A DNA stretch of 64,000 nt. Origin: Paraflavitalea sp966211765 (GTDB lineage: Bacteria; Bacteroidota; Bacteroidia; Chitinophagales; Chitinophagaceae). The position numbers and the translations under genes were made by a program. Under the pieces are notes generated by a model, which saw only the letters and a list, made by a program, of their open reading frames with translations, made no database searches and was not told where the DNA came from. The DNA lies in contig CBIHOV010000002.1 of the NCBI GenBank assembly GCA_966211765.1, forward strand, positions 352,158-416,157, given 5' to 3'. This document shows, one piece after another, positions 53,137-63,200 of the stretch (the stretch's first letter is position 1; every line of letters starts with the position of its first letter).

Positions 53137-55317
53137 ATGAGTAAAGTTAACGCCGGGCGTTTCTCTATTGAGATCCCCCTGGACGCATCAGCCGTGGAAG
53201 GTTTTAAACCCGACAAGGCTGTCAAAGTATTGATAAAGGACAGTAAAGGCGCCCTGCAATCGCAGACATCCAAGCTCAATGAGAAAGGGCAAGGCGCGGC
53301 CACTTTTACCTTTGAGGCGCATCCTGGCCCCTTACAGGTGGTATTGGGTCCGGAAGACGCCACCGATCAGGAGCTGCTTGGTCTCCAAACCGTCACCCTC
53401 AATGTATCTACCCGACAGTGGCAGGGAAAACCAACCGTGCAGCTAACCCCCATCATTATTACTGCCTATTATTGGTGGTGGTGGTGGCGCTGGTGCCGCA
53501 CCTTCACCATTCATGGCCGTGTGCTGTGTGCCGATGGCAGTCCGGTGCCCGGTGCAAAAGTTTGTGCTTACGATGTAGACTGGTGGTGGTTATGGAGCAG
53601 CACAGAACAGGTTGGATGCGCTACTACAGACATTAATGGTTCGTTCGAGATCAAATTCCGCTGGTGTTGTGGCTGGTGGCCGTGGTGGTGGTGGAGGTAT
53701 CGTACCTGGCAGCTAAACCCGCTGTTGACGCAACGTGTAAGTACGGTGCTCCATCAGGCTCCTGATATTCAGTTGTCGCCCATCACCAGTAATCAGCCGG
53801 GGTTATCGGCATTCAAAGAGCTGCTTGCCGGAGAGGGACACCCGATTGATCAGCCGCTTACTGCCAATGATGCCAACAGACTTGAACTGGTCCGCAGCCA
53901 GTTGGTGAAGAAATTACCAGTATCGACAGAGCTTTCTCAATTACGCATCTGGCCATGGTATCCATGGCTGCCATGGTGGGACTGCAACCCCGATATTATT
54001 TTCAAAGTAACTCAGGATTGTATATTGCCAGGCACTGTCATCGTAGATGAGAACGTGAATGATACGCGTTGGAATGTTTCAAGTCCGCTCAGTGTAACGC
54101 TGATAGCCAATGAAAAAGCATGCTGCCGGCAGTTGCCCTGTCAAACACATCCTTGCGAAGAAGGAGAATGCCTCCTGATAGCCGATGTATGTGGCGATCC
54201 GATCAACAAGATAGGTGGAAATATAGGAGCCCCGGCATCACCTGCAGGATACCTCTATCCCGGAGCGGTAACGCCTGGTATGACCAGTTCCAACGGCGAC
54301 CGGCCTTATGCAGGCATTGTCACTACGCACAAGAACTCAGGTGATATGCTCAATGTAGACTATTACGAAATTGAATTTTTCAGCAGCGGCAGTTGGGTTC
54401 CTTTACCACCGGGAGCTGCGGTTGGGTTCACCCGGAAATGGATGGTATCGCCCACCTTTGTTTCAGGCGATGAGTCCTTTGCGTTCGTGACCAAACTGGA
54501 TGGATCGGCTGTACCTCATACAGTGGTGGAAAGCCGTGAACATTTTGAGGCAACCCATTATTTCGATTGGTGGCCTCCTGGCACCATTGCCAGTAGCAGG
54601 TTCTGGATCATGGATGAGTTTAAGTTGTTTGATCTTGATTCCTCAAAATTTGCCGATGGTACTTATCAATTCAGTGTAGTTGGCTGGCAATTAGGCGGCA
54701 GCGGAGAGCTCATTAACCGGAAAGTGCTTCCAGTATGTAATACGGAGCAAGACAATAACCTTGTACTCACTTTTGACAACCGCATCGAAACGGCATTGGC
54801 ACATAGCCCATCAGGCCATAGCTGCGGTGGCGTACACACTTGTACCCTGGAGCCCGACACGCATATCATGGAGGTACGGATCAATGGCGTGAAAGTAAAA
54901 GCATGCGACACCATCAATGCCAATGAAGGGTGGCTTGAAGTAGACTTCCTGGCAAGCGATGTGGATGGCCATCTGGGAGAATATACACTGCAGGCAACGT
55001 ATGGCCTGAACCAGGTAGTGAATCTTCTAAGCCAACCCAGCACCACCATTACACCCATGGCAGCGGGCACTCAAACCGGTTGGAACGCCGGCAATACATC
55101 CGGCACCTATGGCGTAGCCCTTTCACAATTTGCAGTAGCACCTCATTGGTATGGAGGTAAATACACATTGAGGGTGGATGTGGCAGAGGTATTCCAGGTG
55201 CCCTGTTGTTATCAATTTGAGCTGCGGGCATACAAACGTACCGTTGTCAGTTGTTACCATGGATCGGCTTACCAAAACCTGACAGAGTACTCCATCGGGG
55301 TGGGTATTTGTCCATAA
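53137..55317 (+). CDS. Giant Trp/Cys-rich protein with a carboxypeptidase-regulatory-like domain, unknown function
   Basis: 726 residues from the ATG at 53137; no signal peptide. Order: a beta domain (8-105); WWWWWRWC at 113-120; a CarboxypepD_reg-like Ig domain (122-185, HGRVLCADGSPVPGAKVCAYD) interrupted by more Trp runs (WWWLW at 149-153, RWCCGWWPWWWWRYRTW at 175-191); a helical stretch (220-265); WPWYPWLPWWDCNPDIIF (272-289); then several beta domains to the end with many Cys (KACCRQLPCQTHPCEEGECLL, and a last VPCCYQFEL). The Trp and Cys content is extreme. A transmembrane role is unlikely because charges interrupt the runs. It is followed by DUF1360 and a CxC protein. I know no described function. 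Confidence 0.75.
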   Translation: MSKVNAGRFSIEIPLDASAVEGFKPDKAVKVLIKDSKGALQSQTSKLNEKGQGAATFTFEAHPGPLQVVLGPEDATDQELLGLQTVTLNVSTRQWQGKPTVQLTPIIITAYYWWWWWRWCRTFTIHGRVLCADGSPVPGAKVCAYDVDWWWLWSSTEQVGCATTDINGSFEIKFRWCCGWWPWWWWRYRTWQLNPLLTQRVSTVLHQAPDIQLSPITSNQPGLSAFKELLAGEGHPIDQPLTANDANRLELVRSQLVKKLPVSTELSQLRIWPWYPWLPWWDCNPDIIFKVTQDCILPGTVIVDENVNDTRWNVSSPLSVTLIANEKACCRQLPCQTHPCEEGECLLIADVCGDPINKIGGNIGAPASPAGYLYPGAVTPGMTSSNGDRPYAGIVTTHKNSGDMLNVDYYEIEFFSSGSWVPLPPGAAVGFTRKWMVSPTFVSGDESFAFVTKLDGSAVPHTVVESREHFEATHYFDWWPPGTIASSRFWIMDEFKLFDLDSSKFADGTYQFSVVGWQLGGSGELINRKVLPVCNTEQDNNLVLTFDNRIETALAHSPSGHSCGGVHTCTLEPDTHIMEVRINGVKVKACDTINANEGWLEVDFLASDVDGHLGEYTLQATYGLNQVVNLLSQPSTTITPMAAGTQTGWNAGNTSGTYGVALSQFAVAPHWYGGKYTLRVDVAEVFQVPCCYQFELRAYKRTVVSCYHGSAYQNLTEYSIGVGICP

Positions 55318-55355
55318 ACCGACAGGTAAGATCGCAAACGGTTAATAGTAGTTTG

Positions 55356-55403
55356 TTTTAGTGTAGTAGCTGCCCAATGGCAACTACTACACTAAAATTT
55401 TTG
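55356..55403 (+). terminator. Terminator or attenuator between the Trp-rich gene and DUF1360
   Basis: TTTTAGTGTAGTAG (55356-55369) pairs exactly with CTACTACACTAAAA (55384-55397), extended by TGCC/GGCA after one mismatch, and followed by TTTTTGAT. It is likely to stop most transcription before the two small genes unless they have their own promoter. Confidence 0.8.
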
Positions 55404-55434
55404 ATCCCCCTGATGAATTTCATAAACAATAAAT

Positions 55435-55746
55435 ATGGACTGGTTTTATTTTATCGTTTCGACTTTGGCTGTATGGCGGCTTACTCATTTACTGGCCAAA
55501 GAAGACGGACCATTTGATGTAATTTTTCTGCTGCGAAAAAATATAAGACGGCCCTTCTTTGCGAAATTGTTCGATTGTTTTTATTGCATGAGCATCTGGG
55601 TTGCCCTGCCTTTCGGGATTTGGCTGGGCCCGGATTGGGTAATCAAAATAATAACCTGGTTTGCTTTATCTGGCGCAGCCTGCCTCCTGGAACAGGGTAC
55701 CACCAAAAATGATGGCCCCAACCAGGCAAAGTATCACGAAGATTAA
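55435..55746 (+). CDS. DUF1360 membrane protein
   Basis: 103 residues, two to three hydrophobic segments (about 4-20, 52-65, 68-84). The family signature is visible as WRLTHLLAKEDGPFDVIF followed by CFYC (Cys48 and Cys51) in FAKLFDCFYCMSIWVALPFG. I recall the family from Bacillus and other genera, where its function is unclear. It lies between the Trp-rich gene and a CxC protein, 32 bases before the latter, and is probably cotranscribed with it. Confidence 0.82.
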   Translation: MDWFYFIVSTLAVWRLTHLLAKEDGPFDVIFLLRKNIRRPFFAKLFDCFYCMSIWVALPFGIWLGPDWVIKIITWFALSGAACLLEQGTTKNDGPNQAKYHED

Positions 55747-55777
55747 TAAATAATATTCACCATAATCTTTATCAATT

Positions 55778-56029
55778 ATGTGCAACTGCGGAAATAAACG
55801 AATGGAATTTTCACAACAGGCTTCGACGGTCAATCAGCCGCCCAGGATGCGTACACAGCAAACAGTTTCCTCCGCCAGCTTTGAATACACTGGCAAAACA
55901 GCTTTAACAGTGGTTGGACATGTTACCGGCAAACAATACCGCTTTAGTCATCCGGGTAACAGGCAAAATATTGATTATCGCGACATACCTGGCCTCACAG
56001 GCATCCCGGTATTGAAGAAAATTACCTGA
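55778..56029 (+). CDS. Small CxC protein, TGKxYRF family-like
   Basis: 83 residues, no signal. It opens MCNCGNKRMEF with Cys2 and Cys4, has a polar linker (about 12-35, rich in Gln/Thr/Ser), and ends in a small beta domain: FEYTGKTALTVVGHVTGKQYRFSHPG and DYRDIPGLTGIPVLKKI. I recall short proteins with this combination from other bacteria, but know no function. The Cys pair could bind a metal together with other chains, for example the CFYC of the neighbouring DUF1360 protein (speculation). Confidence 0.75.
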   Translation: MCNCGNKRMEFSQQASTVNQPPRMRTQQTVSSASFEYTGKTALTVVGHVTGKQYRFSHPGNRQNIDYRDIPGLTGIPVLKKIT

Positions 56030-56134
56030 CCTGCAACATGACAACCAGGCTATACCCAGGATCAGACCCCGGGGTCTTTATTTTATAAGCATCATTTATT
56101 AAGCGGGATACACTATATTGCATTTTTTGTGCAC

Positions 56135-58093
56135 ATGTTGACTAACCCCTTAGCCCGCCAACCTATCTGCTGGTTATTCCTTTTTTTCATTGCAGCCCTC
56201 CCCTGCAAGGCAGATACTTTAACGCTTCGCCCAGGTGCCCAGGCAGTACAAAAAGTCAAACTGAACAACTACCTTTCTATATGGGAAGACCCTTCCCGCA
56301 GTACCGATACCGCCATTGTCAATAGCCACCGGGCCTTGTTTGTGCCTGCACGCATCCTGCAACAACAACAAGCCACCAGCTTTTACTGGCTGCGCATGCC
56401 CATTAAGAATGAAACCGGTGCAGCAGCCAATATGATCCTTTCCTTTAGCAGCCTCACGCTGGTAGATGTGTACCTGTATCAAAATAACCGGTGCATACTG
56501 CATAAGCAGGCAGGGGCTTTCCGGGAACGGAAAAATATCGTCCCCTACGACGGGAGGTTGTTTAGTTCCCTGATCTTTCAGCCGGGGCAATCCTATGAAT
56601 TATTAATAAAGGTTTACCATACCAAGGGTTATTCGCCCGTCTTCAACTTCACCTTACAGCAAAAGGAACCATTTCTACAGCATCTCCACCAGCTCAAGCT
56701 CATTGATGCCTGGTCGCAGGGCGCCGTTTGCCTGTTCTTTGTGTATGCCCTGGTATCCTGGGCGGTAAGCCGCTACAGGCCCTACCTGTGGTTATTGTGT
56801 TATATAGGCGGCATTGGCCTCTATGGCATCAGTACTGGCGGATACCTCATCGAATGGGTATTCCCCGACCATCCTCGTATGGGCTGGTTGTTCAACCTCG
56901 TCTTTGTTCACCTGGGCAGTTTGGGCATTTATATGCTGATGATGGATTTCTGGCAAATGAAATTATACAACCCCATTTTGTACATCGTGGGGCGCATGCT
57001 GGTAATTGAACTCGGTGTAGTATCGATAGCCGGTGTATGCATTAATTACCTTACGGGCAATTTTGTACTGGTCAATACGATCAACTTGTGGTTATCTGTA
57101 TTTCCTTTTAGTTTTATTACTGCCTCCCTCTGGCTATGCTGGCGGCGGCTTTCCTCAGCACAGCGGTACCTCGCCTACGGATTGCTGCTGTTCTTTGCTT
57201 CTGCCATTTATGTGGTGTTCAGTTCGGCATTACTGAGAGAAAGATCATTGCTCACTGCTCCTTATGTTTCTAATTTTACCACACTGGCCGTCTTCCTCCT
57301 GTTTGCCACAGGCCTCAAGGAAGATCTTCGCCAGCACGAAATAGATAAGCACGCCGCACTCGAAGAGCTCAACCGTCTGCAGCAATTTCAAAATGCGATA
57401 CTGGAAAGGAAAGTAGAAGACCGTACCTCGGAACTCAGTATTTCCAATCGCCACCTCAAAGAGCAGCAGGCACTATTGGCCGACAGGAATACCAAGATTG
57501 AAACCCTGATCAATGAGCTGAATCACCGCGTAAAGAATAACCTCCAGCTCTTGTATGGCCTCAGTAGCCTGCAGGTCCCCATGGTCAATGATGAAGCTGC
57601 CCGGGAGATCATGAGAGGCAATATGGGTAAGATAAAGGCCATGATGCTGGTGAATGAAAAGCTGTTCCGGTTTGAAGAACAATCCTCCGTTCATGTACGG
57701 GAATTCACGACGGAACTGGCCGACCACCTGCAACGCATCTATGACAGCAAGGGTAAAATACGCATCCTCCAGGATATTGGCAGCGGCATACAATTGCAAG
57801 GCAAGCAGGCCCTTTCATTTGGCCTGATCCTGGCTGAACTGCTCACCAATTCATTCAAATATGCTTTCCCCGACCACGATGATCCTACTATCCGGATCAC
57901 GATGCAAGTGGAAGACAAAAATACCATGCAGTTTACTTATGCCGACAACGGCAGGGGGATGAATCACCTGGAACAGGAAAAACATGTGACTATGGGTATT
58001 TCCCTGGTTCATGACCTGGCCCGGCAAATGAATGGCAAAATCACCGTAACCAATGGCTACGGACTAACCTATCAGTTTTTAATTCCAGTGTAA
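56135..58093 (+). CDS. 7TM-type sensor histidine kinase (HisKA_2)
   Basis: 652 residues from the ATG at 56135; a GTG at 56129 adds two. Signal peptide (ends PCKAD); extracytoplasmic DISM-type sensor domain (about 30-185); seven-helix membrane region (about 190-420); coiled-coil (DRTSELSISNRHLKEQQALL); HisKA_2 dimerisation with phospho-His464 in ELNHRVKNNLQLLYGL; HATPase (about 550-652: LAELLTNSFKYAF, YADNGRGMN). The sequence matches 7TMR-DISM kinases with HWE/HisKA_2-like output. Its partner response regulator starts 3 bases after the stop. Confidence 0.92.
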   Translation: MLTNPLARQPICWLFLFFIAALPCKADTLTLRPGAQAVQKVKLNNYLSIWEDPSRSTDTAIVNSHRALFVPARILQQQQATSFYWLRMPIKNETGAAANMILSFSSLTLVDVYLYQNNRCILHKQAGAFRERKNIVPYDGRLFSSLIFQPGQSYELLIKVYHTKGYSPVFNFTLQQKEPFLQHLHQLKLIDAWSQGAVCLFFVYALVSWAVSRYRPYLWLLCYIGGIGLYGISTGGYLIEWVFPDHPRMGWLFNLVFVHLGSLGIYMLMMDFWQMKLYNPILYIVGRMLVIELGVVSIAGVCINYLTGNFVLVNTINLWLSVFPFSFITASLWLCWRRLSSAQRYLAYGLLLFFASAIYVVFSSALLRERSLLTAPYVSNFTTLAVFLLFATGLKEDLRQHEIDKHAALEELNRLQQFQNAILERKVEDRTSELSISNRHLKEQQALLADRNTKIETLINELNHRVKNNLQLLYGLSSLQVPMVNDEAAREIMRGNMGKIKAMMLVNEKLFRFEEQSSVHVREFTTELADHLQRIYDSKGKIRILQDIGSGIQLQGKQALSFGLILAELLTNSFKYAFPDHDDPTIRITMQVEDKNTMQFTYADNGRGMNHLEQEKHVTMGISLVHDLARQMNGKITVTNGYGLTYQFLIPV

Positions 58094-58095
58094 TT

Positions 58096-58710
58096 ATGGT
58101 ACGTGTACTTATAATAGAAGATGAGATCATTATAGCCCGGTTTATTGAACAGCAGCTGCAATCCTCCTTTCAATGCACTACCCGCATTGCTTTGTCGGTC
58201 AATGAAGCCATGACGGCTATGCCCGAGATGCTGCCACACCTCCTGTTGTGTGATATCAATCTCCACGAAGCTCAATCCGGCATTGAACTCATTGCCCGTC
58301 TGCGCCATGATTTTGCTTTTGAGGTGATCTATATTACTTCCTACCAAAACCGGGGTATTATAGCGCAGGCAGCCTCGACCAACCCGGCCAACTACATTAT
58401 TAAACCGGTAGACGAAGCGCAGCTTTTTGCCGGGATACAATTGGTGATGAACAAGATCATGCACCATTCAGCAACGGGAGAAAAGATCATGAACCCGGCG
58501 GTCCTGCTCAATACCACGGAGCTCAGTATCCTGCAACAGATCCGCGACAAAAAGACAACCAAGGAAATTGCACAAAGCCTGTTCCTGAGTCCTTATACGA
58601 TCAAGAACCACCGCCACAATATTTGCCGCAAATTACAACTGGATGAAGGAAACAATGCCTTGCTGAAATGGGTAATGCAAAACAGCCACTTATTGCAACA
58701 GCCTATTTAA
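58096..58710 (+). CDS. Response regulator with LuxR-type HTH
   Basis: 204 residues. Receiver domain with acidic residues Glu8-Asp9-Glu10, phospho-acceptor Asp53 in LLLCDINLH, switch Thr in IYITSY and Lys in YIIKPVD. The HTH domain spans about 138-195 (LNTTELSILQQIRDKKTTKEIAQSLFLSPYTIKNHRHNI). It is translationally coupled or nearly so to the kinase (ATG 3 bases after its stop). The 3' end overlaps the convergent 58703 gene by 8 bases. Confidence 0.92.
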   Translation: MVRVLIIEDEIIIARFIEQQLQSSFQCTTRIALSVNEAMTAMPEMLPHLLLCDINLHEAQSGIELIARLRHDFAFEVIYITSYQNRGIIAQAASTNPANYIIKPVDEAQLFAGIQLVMNKIMHHSATGEKIMNPAVLLNTTELSILQQIRDKKTTKEIAQSLFLSPYTIKNHRHNICRKLQLDEGNNALLKWVMQNSHLLQQPI

Positions 58711-60232
58711 AAGCGCCGCTATTGCTGATAAAGGCAAGTCGCTTACTATCGGGGCTCCAGGAAGGAGTATTGATACTGCCTTGTCCACCATACAAATAAG
58801 CGATCACTTTGGGCGAACCTCCATTTACAGGCATCAGGCGCAACATGACCCTTTTGTAAAAGGGATGATCACCCGGGTCTACCGTCACAGGAAAGGAAAT
58901 AAATGCGATCCATTGGCCATCGGGAGAAATATGAGGGAACCAGTTGTTGTATTCATCAAAAGTGAGTTGTTGCTGTGCGCTGCCATCCGGTTTCATACGC
59001 CATAGCTGCATGGTACCTGAATGGTTGGCATTGTAATAAATGTATTGGCCGTTGGGTGCATATTCAGGGCCATCGGCCAATCCTGTTGTATGCTTCGTCA
59101 ATGCTACTTCCGGTCCTCCGTTGATGGGCTTTTTATAAATATTATATGCCGGGCTTTTACTTGCACGCAGTGCGGTGTACACTACTTCCTTACCATCCGT
59201 GCTCCAGCCATGCAAATAAGAGGGTGTGCTATCCGTAACCAATACAGGCTCACCGCCAGTCAACGGCAGGTAATAAACGGTTGAACCGCCCCCCGGCATA
59301 CCGTCCCGATGATGGCTGATGCCCAGCATTTTCCCATCAAAAGAAATCACATGGTCATTGTTGTTGCGGTTGGCCGATCCGGTAGACAGTTTTTCGGGTA
59401 AACCTCCCTCAACAGGGATTGTGTAAAGCGAACCGCCTTTGTTGTACAATAGCCGCTTACCATCCGGCATCCAGTTGGGTGCTTCCAGGCGGCCAGCTTC
59501 TTCATGGATTACAGTACGCCTGCCATCGAATACGCTTAGTATTTCCAGGCGACTGCCCAATATGCCATCGCGGTAGCCGTTGTGTGTATCAGGTACTGTT
59601 TTTTCTATGCGTACGTTCCAGGCTGTTCCTTCTTCCAATACATCGGGATTGTGGCTGCAAATGAATAAACCGGCCAATGCTTCGTCAGGCATGTCAATAC
59701 TATCTGTCCGTCCCACTTCCTGCAATGGTTCACCAACATTGGCAATACGCATGATAAAGGTTTTGCCAATACGCTCCAGTTGTATGATGGCTGCGTGTTT
59801 CTTTACAGCAAAGAGTTCATCCTGCGGATCACGCATGGCAGCGCCCTTTGAGCGACGCCATTGCAGCACTGTGAGCCCATCACCATGTACTACGGCACTC
59901 ATATGTGCAGCATCTGCCTGCTCACCGGCACGCACCATCCAGCCGATTTTACGATGAGGGTCTTTGCCTGTACCCGACAACTTCATATTAGCCGTTAATA
60001 TGAAATCGCCATTCACCTTGCGCCAGGCATACTGAAACTCATCCCGATCGAACCAGATATTATAGCCGGCACCTTTGAGCTGGTAGCTTTGGGTATTGCT
60101 GTTCCACAGCACCCCTCCTTTGATCGCAGGATTACCGATATCAGCATTTTGTTGGAAGATACCAATGGAAGTGGACTGGGCCATTACGAGGCCGGTATAA
60201 AGCAGTAGGATGGCAGACAGCAGGCGTTTCAT
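58703..60232 (-). CDS. Secreted TolB-like beta-propeller protein
   Basis: 509 residues. Signal peptide MKRLLSAILLLYTGLVMAQ; N-terminal jelly-roll-like domain (about 25-210, with a DUF1349-like feel: WFDRDEFQYAWRKVNGDFILTANMKLSG); then six PD40/TolB-type blades (about 245-500; PNWMPDGKRLLYNKGGSLYTI, PHISPDGQWIAFISFP, PSWSPDSKRLAFIS). Likely binds or processes a substrate outside the cell; no catalytic triad is visible. It overlaps the response regulator gene by 8 bases at its 3' end and is divergent from the helicase gene (42 bases). Confidence 0.85.
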   Translation of the reverse strand: MKRLLSAILLLYTGLVMAQSTSIGIFQQNADIGNPAIKGGVLWNSNTQSYQLKGAGYNIWFDRDEFQYAWRKVNGDFILTANMKLSGTGKDPHRKIGWMVRAGEQADAAHMSAVVHGDGLTVLQWRRSKGAAMRDPQDELFAVKKHAAIIQLERIGKTFIMRIANVGEPLQEVGRTDSIDMPDEALAGLFICSHNPDVLEEGTAWNVRIEKTVPDTHNGYRDGILGSRLEILSVFDGRRTVIHEEAGRLEAPNWMPDGKRLLYNKGGSLYTIPVEGGLPEKLSTGSANRNNNDHVISFDGKMLGISHHRDGMPGGGSTVYYLPLTGGEPVLVTDSTPSYLHGWSTDGKEVVYTALRASKSPAYNIYKKPINGGPEVALTKHTTGLADGPEYAPNGQYIYYNANHSGTMQLWRMKPDGSAQQQLTFDEYNNWFPHISPDGQWIAFISFPVTVDPGDHPFYKRVMLRLMPVNGGSPKVIAYLYGGQGSINTPSWSPDSKRLAFISNSGAFK

Positions 60233-60259
60233 GATACTTAAATATACTACTAAATAGCC

Positions 60260-60267
60260 GATATTTG
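60260..60267 (+). promoter_or_regulatory. Minus-7 element of the helicase gene, near-leaderless
   Basis: GATATTTG (7 of 8 to TAnnTTTG) ends 7 bases before the ATG at 60275, so the transcript would have almost no leader. No TTG at the usual distance. Confidence 0.4.
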
Positions 60268-60274
60268 CAGGCTT

Positions 60275-63200
60275 ATGGACCAGGCATCAGGCAATGAAAT
60301 ACCTATTTCCGGACCCCGGGGCACAGGTTTTAAAAGGATCCCTCCGGGAAGCCTTACCGAACTTTTTATAGCACAACATAGTCAGGCAGGCGTGTATGTG
60401 GAAGCCAGGGAGTACCAGCTCATTACCCCGCATAGCCTGGATATCGACAACGGCATTTTCGTAAGCCAGTATGCCATCCCTCCCTTTCCTCCGGTTACTG
60501 TAATACGGCAGGAACAACAATTGCTGGTTTCCTGTACCTGCCACCAGGTGCCCGATAAGTTGTGTGTGCATGAAGCACAGGTATTGACCGCGCTGGTACG
60601 CAGGGAAGAGCTGCGCATCTTCTTCGATGCAAAGCTGCGCCACGAAAAACTCACAAAGTTTGCCGCTGATTATGGCCTTTCTGCTACCACCAACCTCGAC
60701 GAGTTCTTTGCCATCCATTTTGAGCACAATAAGGTAGCCATCAGTTCCCGATTGCCTTCACTCCTGGCAGTAAATCAGGATACCCTGCAAGCCATGAACC
60801 AGGTACTCTATCCGGTACCTGAAAGCCTACCGCAGGAAGCGCCTGCAGCCGATGGCAAAACGATCTGTGTGGTATTCAAACAACACAAATACCATAAACA
60901 CCTGCTGATCGAATTGTACAGCGCTGCTGTATCCAAAGAAGGTAAGATAAAAAACCCCATGACCCTGGTGCCGCCACTCGACCTGGCCTGGACCCTCGAC
61001 GATCCGGAGCACCTGAAATTCTATACCGCCGTTCATAAATTTCAAAATCATCCCGCCGCCAAAAGATCTCCTTCCGACCTTACGGCCCTGAAAGCCATTG
61101 TACGGAATCCGGCCGGCTACCGGTTTTATTATCATAACCCTGAAGTATCAGACAACATCACAGCTACAGCTGTGGTTCCCATAAAGACGGCATTGCTACC
61201 GGGCAATCTAACCCTCACGGTAACCCAGGAGGGCGAGTTCTATGCAATAGGTGGCCGGCTATCAATGGAGGAAAAAGATTATACGCTTGGCGATGTAAGT
61301 CTCCGGTTCAATTGGTTTGTACAGGCCGATGATACCCTGTACCTGTTAGATCAGCTGCAGGCCTTGGGCGTCATTGAATTGCTGAAGAAAAAAAGCCAGT
61401 TCCTGATCCACGCCAGCAAATACCGGGAATTCAAATTACAACTACTGGATAAACTGGAAGATACGATCCTCATTGGCTATGAATACATACAGGAAGCAAC
61501 GCCTGTGCAACTGGAACAGCAAGGATTTAACAATAGTCCCCAGCGCATCATCTATTTGTCGGACCTGAAGAACTATGTAATGATCATTCCGGTGGTACGG
61601 TATGCTGAGGTAGAGATACCCATCCGCACTTTAAGACAAGTGCATGCCACGGATGAAAAGGGAAAGGAATTCCTGGTAAAACGTGATGACCAGGCCGAGA
61701 AGGCATTCACGGCCCTGATCGTACACCAGCATCCCCATTTTGAAGAACAACTCGAAAACGACCTGCACTACTGGTACCTGCACCGCGACCGGTTCTTATC
61801 AGAGGAATGGTTTCTCCATGCTTTCGAAGAATGGAACAAGGAAGGCATCACCGTATTAGGATTCAATGAACTGGATGGTAACAAACTGAATCCACATAAA
61901 GTAAAGATTGATATCAAGGTACATTCAGGCATCAACTGGTTCAATGCTGATGTACAGGTGAAGTTTGGCAAGAAAAAAGCTTCTTTGAAACAGGTCTATA
62001 AGTCGATCCGCAACCAGAACAAATATGTACAACTGGATGATGGCACCAAGGGTATCCTTCCGGAGGAATGGATAGCCAAGTTTACGGAATACTTCAACAA
62101 TGCAGAGATCATCGATGAAACGACCATCCGGATCAATAAGATCAACTTCACTACGATTGAACAATTGTATGAAGAAGCCATGGTGGACGAAGCGGTGATG
62201 CAGGAAGTACAACAATACCGCGAGAAACTACAGCACATTGACCACATCAAAGAGATTGAAGTACCTGATGCCTTGCAGGCCACGCTCCGCCCCTATCAGC
62301 GGGAAGGATTGAACTGGCTCAATTTCCTCGACGACCTCAATTTTGGCGGCTGCCTGGCCGATGATATGGGTCTGGGCAAATCTATCCAGATCATTGCCTT
62401 CATACTTTCTCAGAGGAGCAAAGTAAAAAGAAATACCAACTTGTTGGTAGTGCCTTCCACCCTTATCTTCAACTGGCAACAGGAAGTGCAGCGCTTTGCC
62501 CCTTCTATCAAAATATACACGGTGCATGGGGCCGGAAGATTAAAGAGCACAGAAGAATTTGATCAGTACGAGCTCATCTTAACGACTTATGGTACCCTGC
62601 TATCAGATATTCAGTTCCTGAAAGATTATGTTTTCAATTATGTATTCCTCGATGAATCGCAAAACATCAAGAATCCCGAAACACAGCGGTACAAGGCAGT
62701 ACGTCTCTTAACCTCCCGCAACAAGATCGCCATCACCGGTACACCGATAGAGAACAATACCTTCGACCTGTTTAGCCAGCTATCATTTGCCTGTCCGGGA
62801 TTGCTGGGCAGCAAGCAGTATTTTAAAGACATCTATTCTATTCCCATAGATATGTTCAAAAGCAGTAAGCGTGCGATTGAACTGCACCGGAAGGTGAAAC
62901 CATTTATCCTGAGGAGAACAAAGCAGGAAGTAGCCCCGGAGCTGCCCGAGAAAACCGAAATGGTTTTGTACTGTGAAATGGATGAGGAGCAACGTGGTAT
63001 CTATCAGGCCTATGAAAAGGAGTTCAGGGAATATATTTCCGCCACCACAGCCGATGAGTTGAAGAAAAGCCCCATGAATGTACTGAAGGGGCTCACCAGG
63101 CTTAGACAGATCTGCGATGCACCCGCCTTGCTGGGCGATGATGCGCTTACCGGCACCACGTCGGCCAAGATCAATACCCTGCTGGAACAGATCGAGAACA

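Noticed and set aside
53463..53500. Trp run as a transmembrane helix
   Set aside because: Arg and Cys interrupt it within a few residues and no hydrophobic stretch of about 20 residues exists there.
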